A stretch of 64,000 nt of DNA. It comes from Arachis hypogaea. Lineage: Eukaryota; Streptophyta; Magnoliopsida; Fabales; Fabaceae. Numbering within the stretch: the stretch's first letter is position 1; every line of letters starts with the position of its first letter. Positions 47,468 through 58,564 of this stretch are shown here, piece after piece. Made by a program: the position numbers and the translations under genes. Below the pieces are notes generated by a model. The model searched no databases and had not been told where the DNA came from. It was given only the letters and a program-made list of their open reading frames with translations. Where the stretch lies: the NCBI RefSeq assembly GCF_003086295.3, contig NC_092038.1:127623518-127687517 (forward strand), in the 5' to 3' direction.

Positions 47468-49432
47468 CCAAAACTAATATAGGCTTATGATGTGAATTTG
47501 CATGAGAATGAGAGTTCGATTAAGCTCATGTCTCTTTTTATAGTGGGGTTTATAACTGTAATCTTGGATAGGTTTGGCATCTCACTCTCATTTGAATCAG
47601 AAGAATGTTAATGTCATTCGGAATTAGAATCCGGATAATATTATGAATTCTCTGATCTTTATATTTCAGTTTAATCCTTGAACACAGCAACATTTACTTT
47701 AATTTATTTTTCTTTGGTGCTTTGCACCTTTAGCCTAGCCGTGACTTTAAATATTTTGTCTCAAGAGTTACTTGACACAGAAACACCACAAGTACTTAAC
47801 TGGGGAACTCCCTTTGAGTTCTGATTTTTCTTTCAGTTACTCCCAGACAGTGGTTCTCAAAGCCTTTGGCATACTCTGTTAAACGCACTTGGTCTCGACT
47901 CTAAGTGTTCTGTCTCAAGGATTACTTGACACAGTCACACCACAAGCATATGACTAGGGAAACAACTCTTTTGAGCTTTTAATCATGTCTGACCTCCCTA
48001 GTCATTGATGCTCAGAGCCTTGGACCTTGCTTTTATTATTATTTATTTATTTATATAATGATTTTTTCTTTTGCTGTTTCTTTTGCTTCAAGGATTAAAT
48101 TTTTGTTTATTTCAGAGAAGTCATAATAATTCTCTAAATTCCTGTTCCTTATACATCAACATCACTTGATTCAAATTCAAATATGCACTGTTCATATCAT
48201 GCATTCAAAAATCACAGAAAATACCACCACATTTAAGTAAATAAGATTATTCTTAGAATTAAACTCAATTTCTCATGCAATACATCACTTCTTTTTTTTT
48301 CTTTTTAGATTCAAGTTCAGTGAGTGGTACATGAAACATCTTTTCAGCATTAAAGAAATTAAAAAAAAACTAGTCCTAGAATTCTAACTAATAAAAGATC
48401 ATGCAACAAACAAAGTAAAATAGCAGAAAACCAGAACATAACATAGAAAAAGAAAGGAGGAATAAAAATGAAAGGAACTCAACCACCTTAGTTATCCTAG
48501 CGGTCGCTTTATTTTTCAGGTTGAGCTCCTCCGTGAAGATGATTCGCCTCCCTTTTGGTGCCAGAAAACCAATAAGCGCAGCGTCCAACAACACCAAACT
48601 TAAAGGTTTGCTTGTCCTCAAGCAAATAGGAACTAAAAATAGAAGAGACAAATATTATGAGGAGAGAAAAATAAAAGGATAAAAGAATAAGAGAGAATTA
48701 GGATTGGGGGAGAGAGAGAAAGAAAACTGGGCGGCGCAAGCGAAGCGACCGCATGGGGCACGCGTTCGTGTGGGTTGCGAAATTTCCATAATGACGCGTA
48801 AGTGTCAGGCACGCGTCTGCGTGCCCTGGGTTTTGTGCGATTCGCGTGAAGCCAGCCGAGCGCCCGCGCGACTCTCTGTTCACTTGGCTTGGGAGCCAAT
48901 TATTCATACGACGCGTTCGCGTCATGCACGCGTCCGCGTGGATGGCCAAATGTGCAATTGACGCGGCCGCATCAGGGACGCGTCCGCGTGACCAAATTTG
49001 TGCTTCTAGCACACTTTCTGCCCCAAGCCAGCATAACTCTCTGCCCAAACACTCTTTTACGTCGAATTTGCATGTCATGCATCCGCGTGAAGGGCGAAAA
49101 TCACAAACGACGCGAACGCGTGGGATCGTTTGTGCGAAATGCTCCATTCCTGCGTCACTCCCGCGCAACTCTCTGTCAAATAACATTTTTTTCACGCACA
49201 CATAAGTGACGCGTCCGCGTCAATAATGCTATCGCGTCGTGTGCCCGTTTTTTTTTTTTTTAATGTTTGGTTCCTGGGAGAACATAGCTGCATGATCAGA
49301 AAATTAGTAAGAACTCAATAAAAATAAAATAACTAAGAGAAATTACTACGAAAAATAGTGAAGGATACGAAATTATCGGGTTGCCTCCCGACAAGCGCTT
49401 CTTTAACGTCACTAGCTTGACGGTCAGTTCTG
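47468..49432 (-). other. 3' untranslated region of complete gypsy element
   Basis: Athila elements often have an envelope-like ORF here, but none is supported. The only long frames (48698-49201) run through CG-rich repeats at 48740-49240 (units ACGCGTCCGCGT and relatives) and lack recognisable domains. The stretch 47740-48000 contains two related blocks (TCTCAAG-GTTACTTGACACAG at about 47760 and 47915). Confidence 0.65.
48740..49240. repeat. CG-rich minisatellite
   Basis: Repeated imperfect palindromes around ACGCGTCCGCGTG, for example near 48795, 48913, 48930, 48961, 48979 and 49208. The same type occurs in both LTRs (47099-47225 and 58212-58345). Confidence 0.8.
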
Positions 49433-52400
49433 TTAGTTCAGCAGATGAGTGGACCTCTGGCGGTCAATCTCGCCTCCAAGATAGTACTTCAACCTCTGGC
49501 CATTCACGGTAAATTTCCTGTCAGAATTTTCTTCCTGTATTTCCACATGACCATATGGTGAGGTTCTGGTAACCACAAACGGTCCTGACCACCGGGATTT
49601 CAGCTTCCCAGGAAAGAATTTGAGCCTTGAATTATACAGAAGCACTCTTTGTCCTGGCTCAAAGACTCTGATGGCAATCTTCTTATCATACAGTAGCTTG
49701 GTTCTCTCCTTATAGAGCTTGGCATTCTCATAGGCTGAATATCTGAATTCATCAAGCTCATTCAACTGAAGCATCCGCTTAATTCCTGCAGCTTCTGAAT
49801 CAAGATTCAGATACTTAATTGCCCAATAAGCCTTGTGCTCCAGCTCAACTGGCAAGTGACAGGCTTTGCCATAGACTAACTGATATGGGAACATGCCAAT
49901 TGGAGTCTTGTATGCTGTCCGGTATGCCCAGAGAGCATCATCAAGCTTCCTAGACCAGTCCTTTCTTGAAACACTGACGGTCTTTTCTAGAATCCTCTTA
50001 AGTTCCCTGTTGGAGACTTCAACCTGTCCACTTGTCTGAGGGTGATAGGGGTTGCCACTTTATGACGGACTCCATATCTCTGCAGAAGAGAGTCCAACTG
50101 TCTGTTACAGAAATGGCTTCGTCCATCACTAATGAGTGTCCTTGGGACACCAAACCGGCTAAAGATATATCTCTGAAGAAAGCTCATTACCACCTTGGCA
50201 TCATTGGTGGGCAAAGCTACGGCTTCCACCCACTTAGACACATGGTCAACTGCCACTAGAATATAGTTGTTTGAATGTGAGGGTGGGAAAGGTCCCATGA
50301 AATCAATACCCCACACATCAAACAACTCAACCTCAAGAATCCCCTGCTGTGGCATTTCATGGTTTGCAGGGAGATTTGCAGCTTTTTCACATCTGCCACA
50401 GTGCTTCACAAATACTCGAGTCTTTAAAGAGAGTCGGCCAGTAAAACCCGCTCTGAAGGACTTTTGTAGCTATCCTTTCACCACCAAAGTGGCCTCCATA
50501 ATCAGACCCATGACAGTGCCAAAGAATCTGCTGCTTTTCCTCATCCGGGACACATCTCTGGATTATTCCATCCGAGCACCTTTTAAAAAGGTATGGTTCT
50601 TCCCAATGTAGTACTTTGCATCAGTCAATAGCTTCTTCACTTGTTGCCTACTGTACTCCCTTGGGATAAAATTCATGGCTTTATAGTTTGCAATGTCTGC
50701 AAACCATGGTGCCTGCTGAATGAGGAACAACTACTCATCTGGAAACGTCTCAGTCACAGCTGTGGGTGGTTGCACTCCTGCTTCAGGCTCAATTCTGGAA
50801 AGATGGTCGGCTACTTGATTCTCTGACCCTTTCCTGTCTTTTATCTCAATATCAAACTCCTGAAGGAGCAACACCCATCTGATTAATCTTGGTTTAGAAT
50901 CCTGTTTGGTTAGAAGGTACTTCAAAGCAGCATGATCAGTATAAATAATAACCTTAGAACCAAGTAAATAGGACCTAAACTTATCAACAGCATACACAAC
51001 AGCTAATAATTCCTTTTCTGTAGTTGTGTAATTCTTTTGGGCATCATTCAACACACGACTGGCATAGTAAATGACATGTACAAGCTTACCATGCCTCTGT
51101 TCTAAAACAGCTCCTATAGCAAAGTCACTAGCATCACACAATAATTCAAATGATAGATCCCAGTCAGGGGGAGCTATAATGGGAGCAGAGGTAAGGTTTG
51201 CTTTCAGAGTTTCAAAAGCATGCAGACAATCAGAATCAAAGACAAAAGGAACATCAACAACCAACAGGTTGCTCAATGGTTTAGCAATTTTAGAAAAATC
51301 TTTTATAAATCTTCTATAAAATCCTGCATGACCCAAGAAACTCCTAATTGCCTTAACATTAGTTGGTGGTGGTAATTTTTCAATTACCTCCACCTTTGCT
51401 CTATCAACCTCAATCCCCTTACTTGAAATCTGGTGTCCAAGAACAATGCCTTCTGTAACCATAAAATGACATTTTTCCCAATTTAAAACAAGGTTTGATT
51501 CTTGACACCGTTTCAAGACAAGAGATAAATGTTTAAGGCAGGATTCAAAAGAATTATCAAAAACAGAAAAGTCATCCATAAATATCTCAATAAACTTCTC
51601 AACCATATCAAAAAAAATTGAAAGCATACACCTCTGAAAAGTTGCTGGAGCATTGAAAAGTCCAAATGGCATTCTCCTGTAGGCAAATACTCCAAAGGGG
51701 GCATGTGAATGCTGTCTTCTCTTGATCTTGAGGGTCCACTGCAATTTGATTATATCCAGAATATCCATCTAGAAAACAATAAAAAGCATGACCAGCTAAC
51801 CTCTCAAGCATCTGATCAATGAAAGGGAGGGGGAAATAATCCTTCCTTATAGCAGTGTTGAGCCTCCTGTAATCTATGCACATTCTCCATCCTGTGACTG
51901 TTCTTGTAGGAATAAGCTCATTCTTTTCATTCTTGATCACTGTCATCCCGCCTTTCTTGGGAACTACCTGCACAGGACTTACCCAAGGACTATCAGAAAT
52001 AGGGTAAATAATATCTGCTTCCCATAGTTTCATTACCTCTTTTTGGACCACTTCTTTCATAGTTGGATTGAGTCTCCTTTGTGGTTGCACAACTGGTTTG
52101 GCATCATCTTCAAGAAGAATCTTGTGCATACACTTAGTTGGACTAATCCCCTTCAAGTCACTAATGGTCCACCCAAGAGCCGTTTTATGACTCTTGAGCA
52201 CTGAAACAAGCGTCTCTTCCTCTTCAGGTTTCAGAGAAGAGCTAATAATCACTGGATATGAATCATTTTCACCCAAGAACACATATTTCAGAGAAGGAGG
52301 TAAGGATTTGAGCTCAAGCTTGGGGACTTCCTCCTCTGCTTTGGGCGTGTAGACCATAGCCTTCTGGGGTGGTGATTTATCAATTTCAACTAATTCATAT

Positions 52401-53482
52401 TCAGAGATAGGATCCAGAATGTCATCCAGCACCTCAGCTTTCAGTACCTCTTGAACAAGTGGTTCAATAATATCTATTTTCATACACCATTCAGAATCAT
52501 TAGGGTGCTTGAGAGCTTCAAAAACATGAAGGACCACCTGTTCTTCATTGACTCTCAGAGTCAATTCACTGTTTTGTACATCAATCAAAGCTCTACTTGT
52601 AGCTAAAAAGGGTCTACCAAGTATAATAGAGGATTTTACCTCCTCTTCCATGTCTAATATAACAAAATCAACATGAAAGATGAATGGTCCTACTTTAACA
52701 AGTAAATCCTCAACAACGCCCACACGTAATTTAATAGAAAGGTTAGCAAGTTGAAGAGAAATACGAGTGGGTTTTACCTCCTCAATTTGAAGCTTTTTCA
52801 TCACTGAAAGTGGCATGAGATTGATGCTAGCTCCAAGGTCACATAAAACTCTCTGAATGGTGACATCTCCAATGGTGCAAGGAATGACAAAGCTCCCTGG
52901 ATCCGGCATCTTCTCAGGAAGGTTGTGTTGAATAATGGCACTGCATTCCTTGGTTAACACCACTGTTTCTTGTTCCTTCCAGTTCCTCTTGTGGGTCAAC
53001 AATTCTTTCATAAATTTAGCATAGAGAGGCATTTGCTCCAGAGCCTCTGCAAAGGGAATGTTGATCTGTAGCTTCTTGAACACATCTAAAAATTTAGAGA
53101 ATTGTTTTTCCTTGGAAGCCTTCTGAAATCTCTGAGGATATGGCATTTTTTGCTTGTATTCAGGAGCCTTTGGTAATGTAGGATATGTGTCTAGAGAGTT
53201 AGAGAATGGGTTGTCTGCACGCTTTGTAGGGGCGTGCTCCACTTCTTCCTTTTTCTCCTCTGGAGCTTTTTTTTCAACTAGCTCTTCATTAGACCTTGTC
53301 TCAGAGCCAGCTATTTTACCGCTTCTCAATTGAATCACCTTGCAGTCTTTTCTTGGGTTCAGCATTGTATCACTTGAAAATGTACTTGCAGACCTTTCAG
53401 GTATTTGCTTGCTTAGCTGGCCCATTTGCACTTCCAGGTTTCTGATGGAGGCTCTTGTTTCCTGCATAAAACTCCTCATCAT
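49433..53482 (-). pseudogene. gypsy pol: protease, reverse transcriptase, RNase H, integrase (disrupted)
   Basis: Minus-strand order: a gag-pro linker from 53482, protease (DLGASINLMPL, ILGRPFLATSR), RT ([13 protein letters not shown], then a frameshift near 51740, then [19 protein letters not shown] and the catalytic FMDDFSVF), RNase H ([29 protein letters not shown]), then integrase (KHCGRCE zinc-region, WGIDFMGPF, LISDGRSHFCN) and the C-terminal piece 49894-49433 ([16 protein letters not shown]). Stops or shifts fall near 51740, 50731, 50570-50410 and 50030-49990. Usual YMDD reads FMDD, a common variant in this clade. The polyprotein would copy and integrate the element, but this copy cannot do so. 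Confidence 0.9.
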
Positions 53483-53521
53483 CTCCCAATTCGAATCTTC
53501 CTTGGATTTAGAGTTGGCCTG

Positions 53522-54655
53522 CTAAGGCTGAGGTTGGAGGTTATTGTAATTGTTCTGTTGGAAGCCGCCTTGAGAATTATTGTTGAAATTTTGAGGTCTC
53601 TGAGGTTGGTCTCTCCATCCAAAATTTGGGTGATTTCTCCAACCTTGATTGTATGTCTGAGAATAGGGATTATTGTTGGGATTTCTAGTAGCGCTCCCCA
53701 TGTAATTGACCTGTTCATAAGAGGCTTGAGTATAATCATAGTTATCATTCTGCACAAAATTACCTGTCATGTCATACGAGGCTTCTTGAGGGGAATTTTG
53801 GGTGTTGATAGCTAAGACTTGCATGCCACCCATCTGTTGAGTAAGAAGATTTATTTGTTGAGACATAAGCTTGTTCTGAGCAAGAATAGCATTAAGAGTT
53901 TCCACTTCCATGACACCCTTCTTCTGAGGAGTCTCAGAGTTCACAGGATTCCTGTTAGAGAAGTATAAATATTGGTTGCTAGCAACTAATTCAATAAGCT
54001 CAATAGTCTCCTCCGGTGTCTTCTTCTTGTGCAATGAACCTCATGCAGAATTATCTAAGCACATTTTGGACATTTCACCCAAGCCTTCATAAAATATGTC
54101 TATTTGTGTCCATTTGGAGAATATGTCTGGAGGGCATTGCCTAGTCAGTAGCTTGTATCTCTCCCAAGCTTCATAGAGAGTCTCACCATCCTTCTGTCTG
54201 AAAGTCTGAACCTCCATCCTAAGCTTAGTCAACTTTTTTGGTGGGAAAAATTTTGTGAGAAACTCAGTAACAACCTTGTTCCAAGTATCCAAACTGTCCT
54301 TTGGTTGAGAATCTAGCCATAGTTTTGCTCCATCCCTCAGAGCAAACGGGAAGAGCATGAGTTTGTACACCTCTGGGTTTACTCCATTTGTTTTCACGGT
54401 GTCACAAATTTGCAGAAAACTAGAAATAAACTAATTTGGATCTTCGTGGGGAAGGCCATGATACTGACAGTTTTGTTGCACCAGGGTGACCAGTTGAGGC
54501 TTCAACTCAAAGTTGTTCGCAACAATAGGGGGCACCACAATGCTTTTTCCATAAAGATCCGCAGTAAGGGTAGAATAAGAGCCAAGCACTCTCCTTTGTT
54601 GATCATCCCCATTCGGATTTGCCATATTGACATTAGCATTATTATTGAGATCCAT
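53522..54655 (-). pseudogene. gypsy gag (capsid), disrupted
   Basis: It starts at ATG 54655 (MDLNNNANVNMANP). A stop lies near 54431, after GLPHEDPN. The core block (54397-54041) has AKLWLDSQPKDSLDTW and FRQKDGETLYEAWERYK, the Ty3 gag core, and ends in a stop. The last part (54034-53522) carries EETIELIELVASNQYLYF and a long N/Q-rich tail. The three pieces are collinear with single in-frame stops between them. Gag and pol were probably one continuous reading frame, since the pol linker follows at once. Confidence 0.87.
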
Positions 54656-54857
54656 AGTGGATTCTGTAACCTTGTAAAGTCTTGCTTGTTATAAATGCCG
54701 CCTGAAAGTCCTTTCAGGTTCAGGATCAAAGTCTAAGAGATGTTCTTTGTCTCTGTTCCTGCGCATAAACAACCAGAAAATAAGAAAGAATGGGAATCTC
54801 TACGTCAGAGTGCAGAGAATTCCCGGTGAGGTAACCTGTGTAAAGAGATAAAAATAT

Positions 54858-54929
54858 TGAGTAAAATAGATAGAAGGAAAATAATAAATAGGTAACACCA
54901 AACTTAATTTCAGAAATTAAGAACAATAT
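54858..54929. repeat. left copy of 72-74-bp direct repeat flanking solo LTR
   Basis: TGAGTAAAATAGATAGAAGG to AAGAACAATAT (plus TG, shared with the LTR start) is repeated without visible mismatch at 56720-56793. Confidence 0.92.
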
Positions 54930-56719
54930 TGATGAGTTTGGAAAACTCCAAATTAGTATTTGTGATGAGCAAACATTATTAAAATAATTAATTACAAAAT
55001 TATTAATTTGATTTTCATTTAACATATGTTGTTTAATAATTTTGTTTTGCAGGATGTTTATTTGGGCCGAAAATAAGGGAAAAATCATTGCAAGCCCAAG
55101 TGTTCTATAAGTACATTCAGCATTGATGCAAAAATGTTTTATTTGTTTGTGGCTGAATTATTATTCTTGTTATTGGGCCAAAATGAAATCTATTGCTACC
55201 AAGCCCAACATTAGTGAATGTTTCCATGCTTTATCCGAATCCATGAAGCAAATAAAAAGCCTCAATGCTTCCAACGGATTCCATTTCACTCTTTGGAAGG
55301 ATTTGAAATTTAATTCACTAGCATGGGGAACATGAGAGAGAAAAGTTCAGCTGAATTGATTGATGGCCATAATGACTACACGCCACTCTAAGCTAGGGAA
55401 GTAAAAGCAACTTTTACCAACAAAGTGGTTTATCACATTGAATTGCTTTTCTTCTAAGTTGTTTATTCTCTCTCATCTCTTTCTTGTTTCTTCTTCGGTC
55501 CTTGTCCAGGAAGCTATGGACGCTATGCTCATCAACAAAGAAAAAGAAGAAGTTGCATGCATCAAGACCATCAAGTTAATGATGACAGGAAAAAGAAAAG
55601 TATGTAGTGGCTGAGATTGTCACCAAATGTGGTTAGATTTGGTGAGGTAATCTCGAGCTCTTCATGCTTAGAAAAGGAAGATGAAGATTCGGCCAGCAAG
55701 TGAGATTCTTGAAGCATGGCTTGTCTTTGATTCTGCTCAACCACCACAGGGAGTAGCTAGAGTGGCGAAGTGATGGTTGAGGCAGAGATTGAAGCAAATG
55801 AAGTCATCATCATCATGAAGCATCAAGGGCCAGAAATCCATCTTGGAGAGGAAGCCAAGGATGGAGTGCCCGGATTGATGAAGAGTGATGATCAAGGAAG
55901 GACTAGAGGTAATTGCATGTTGGGTTATGCATGGTTATCTCTTCTCTCTCTATGTGGCCAAACCGGTTCTGTTTGTTGAAGGAGGAAGAAGTTGGTTCGG
56001 CTTTGGCTTCAATAAGTGGAGGCTCCCCTCTTCTATAATAAGGGTGGACAACTACTGTTTGAAGCAAGGAGAAAACTTGAGAGTGCAAGGCACAGAGTTC
56101 TCAGAGCTACCTGAGCTAACAGATTTCTCTTCTCCTTCAATGTTTTCTGTTTAATATTTTTCTGTTTAATTTTGTCATGTCTTGAGTCTCATGGAAAAAG
56201 GAAAACAGTGAGGTTTGTAAGAAAAAGCCATAGAGCGGAAAAAGGCAGAGAGTGCAAAATTAAAAGAAAAAGTCATAGATGTCTTAGAGTTCCTTTGTTC
56301 ATCTATGTTGTGTTTCATGATTCTGTGGGAATCCCCTTGTAAGTTGGGTTAGCACTTTACAAGTTGTAATCAGATTGATTATAGTGAAATTCCATCATGT
56401 TTGTGATGGAGACTGGATGTAGGCTGCACTGCACTTAGCAGCTGAACCAGGATATATCTGGGTGTAATCTTCTTCTCCTTTCTACTCTATTTCTATTTTC
56501 AACTACACATGAGCAAAAACCAGAATTATCTCATGCCAAGTGACGAGACAAAAAGAAAAGTCTCGTGGCTAGGGACGAGACAAAACAAAAAGTCTCGTGT
56601 GTAGTGAAGAGATAAAAAGAGTAAAAGTTTCCAGAATTAGTCTGACAAGTCAGCAAGTGTTATCAAGAAAAAAAGGGGCTAAGATTCAACCCCCCTTCTC
56701 TTAGCCACTAAAACCATCA
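54930..56719 (+). mobile_element. Sirevirus-like copia solo LTR
   Basis: It starts TGATGAGTTTGGAAAAC and ends CTTCTCTTAGCC...AACCATCA, 1790 bp, with no PBS or internal sequence beside it. The end block matches the copia LTR at 6721-8340 in kind. Near the 3' end are two imperfect hairpins of GACGAGAC...GTCTCGT (56542-56600), typical of Sirevirus LTR palindromes. Short ORFs at 55770-56154 are not supported as genes. It lies in the leader of the gypsy element, in opposite orientation. Confidence 0.8.
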
Positions 56720-56791
56720 TGAGTAAAATAGATAGAAGGAAAATAATAAATAGGTAACACCAAACTTAATTTCAGAAATTAAGAACAATAT
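56720..56791. repeat. right copy of 72-74-bp direct repeat flanking solo LTR
   Basis: Second copy of the repeat described at 54858-54929. The gypsy leader continues after it with TGGTGCTATTTATT. Confidence 0.92.
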
Positions 56792-57173
56792 TGGTGCTAT
56801 TTATTTAAAATTTTTATTTTTATTTTATTATTATTTTTTTTTTGAGATAAAAATAGACTAAAACTAATAAAATATAGAACGAGAAAATAAAACAATGGAA
56901 GTAAACAAAAACAAAAATAAAAGAAAGTAAAAATAGAAAGAAATAAAATTGAAATAATAAAATAAAAATTAAAACAAACGAGCTAAGAAAAAAAGAAAGA
57001 AAGATCAAAGCAAAAGGACGTAAGGGAAACAGGGGGACGAACGAACTGTACGGGAAATAAACTAAAAAAAATTAGAAAATAAAAAATTAATAATAATAAA
57101 ATAGAACTAATTAAAATTAAAACGCTTAATCTAAGCAATCAAACAATTAATAGTTGTTAATCACAGTCAATCT
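56792..57173 (-). other. AT-rich leader of complete gypsy element
   Basis: A/T low-complexity sequence without a gene lies between the PBS and the solo-LTR insertion. The apparent ORF at 56820-57008 is phenylalanine-rich low complexity. Confidence 0.7.
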
Positions 57174-57188
57174 CCGGCAACGGCGCCA
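57174..57188 (-). other. primer-binding site of complete gypsy element
   Basis: The minus strand reads TGGCGCCGTTGCCGG six bases inside the LTR end, the standard Athila-type PBS. Confidence 0.9.
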
Positions 57189-57194
57189 AAAACT

Positions 57195-58559
57195 TGGTGC
57201 GGTTTTTATAACCCACATTTACTAACCGGCAAGTGCACTGGGTCGTACCAAGTAATACCTTACGTGAATAACGATCCCACGAGGATTGATGGATCAAGCA
57301 ACAATAGTGTTTGATAGGATTAGTCAGGCAAGCAGAAAAAAATGTTTTGGTATTCAAAGAACATTAAACACAGACAAATAAATAAGTTGGGAATAATATA
57401 ATGAGAAGATAGTTAAGGTTTCAGAGTTATCTATTTTTCCAGATTAATTTTTATTACTAACTAATTTAATCATGCAATATATAATTTCATGGCAAACTAT
57501 ATGTTACTAGGCCCTAATTCCTTAGACCTTCCTAGTTTCCTCTAAAATTCATTAACTGTCAATTCCTTGGTCAGTTACTTCCAATTAGAGGGTAAAAATC
57601 AATTTTCAGTTTATATGCCACAAAAATTCTAATTACCCAAAAATAAGGGGATTATATGTCACGTATCCCATTTAATCCAAATAATTAAAATTTAGGATAA
57701 TATGTTTCCAAGCTGTTGTTCAAGTAAAGGCTTTTCCAAGTTTTACAAGAACTCAATAAGAACATGGGTCATACTTCCGTTCCACCCAATATTCATTAAA
57801 TTAAGAGCAAAAATAATTATTGAAATGTAGATCAAAACATGAACGAATTAGAAAGATCAAATGAATTAATCCATTACAAATAGACAGAGCTCCTAACCTT
57901 AACAATGAAGGATTAGTTGCTCATGGTTCAGAGAAGAAAAAATAAGGGTTCTGGTAACAACTTGGTGCCTGTCTAAATGTACAGAGTTTCTATTTATTAC
58001 TAATCCTAATAGGTTTAAAATCAAAAATTAAAAATAATATCTTTTCCTAAAAGATAATATTTGAATTTAAATTTGAATTAATTAACAGATTTTCAGTTGA
58101 TGGTTGGGACCACTTGCTTTGTCCATTCTGCAGCTTCTGATCTGTGTTTTCTGGGCTGGAAAGTGAGTCAAAACAGCCCAAAATTCGTAACCAGCGTCAT
58201 TTGTATTTTTGCAGATCGCGCATGTGACGCGTCCGCGTCGTCCACGCGCTCGCGTCATTTGTGTATATTCCAGTCCACGCGTTCGCGTCAGGCACGCGAT
58301 CGCGTCATTACGATTTCTCCATTCCGCGCAGTCGCGTGAGCCATGCGTCCGCGTCGGTCTTCGCTGGTCATCTCTTTGGTTTCTTCTTTTTCTCTGCAGA
58401 AACTTCATCAAATCCCTCCGAATGCTACCTAAAATAAATAAATTTGCACAAAACTCAAAATAGCATCCATAGTGGCTAAAATATAATTAATTATTAATTA
58501 AACTCAACAAATTAGATGCAAATTCACTAGGAAAAGATAGATAAGATGCTCACGCATCA
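57195..58559 (-). repeat. 5' LTR of complete gypsy element
   Basis: It starts TGATGCGTGAGCATC at 58559 and ends CCGCACCA at 57195. The CG-rich repeat tract at 58212-58345 is more complete and retains more CpG sites than the 3' LTR copy. Confidence 0.92.
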
Positions 58560-58564
58560 CCATA

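Larger units (their letters stand above)
46077..58559 (-). mobile_element. complete Athila-like Ty3/gypsy retrotransposon
   Basis: Two LTRs (57195-58559 at the 5' side, 46077-47430 at the 3' side) flank, on the minus strand, a PBS, leader, gag, protease-RT-RNaseH-integrase and a 2-kb untranslated 3' region. Flanking 5-bp duplications CCATA lie at 46072-46076 and 58560-58564. No chromodomain and no clear envelope gene are seen. A Sirevirus-like solo LTR (54930-56719) sits in the leader. LTRs differ by an estimated few percent (counted by eye), so the insertion is not very recent. Confidence 0.92.

Noticed and set aside
48698..49209. ORFs on both strands in the CG-rich tract, possible envelope gene
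   Set aside because: They run through palindromic minisatellite units on both strands, have no signal peptide or transmembrane pattern, and match no envelope domain.
55770..56154. ORFs inside the solo LTR
   Set aside because: They are short, overlapping, without domain, and lie within an LTR.
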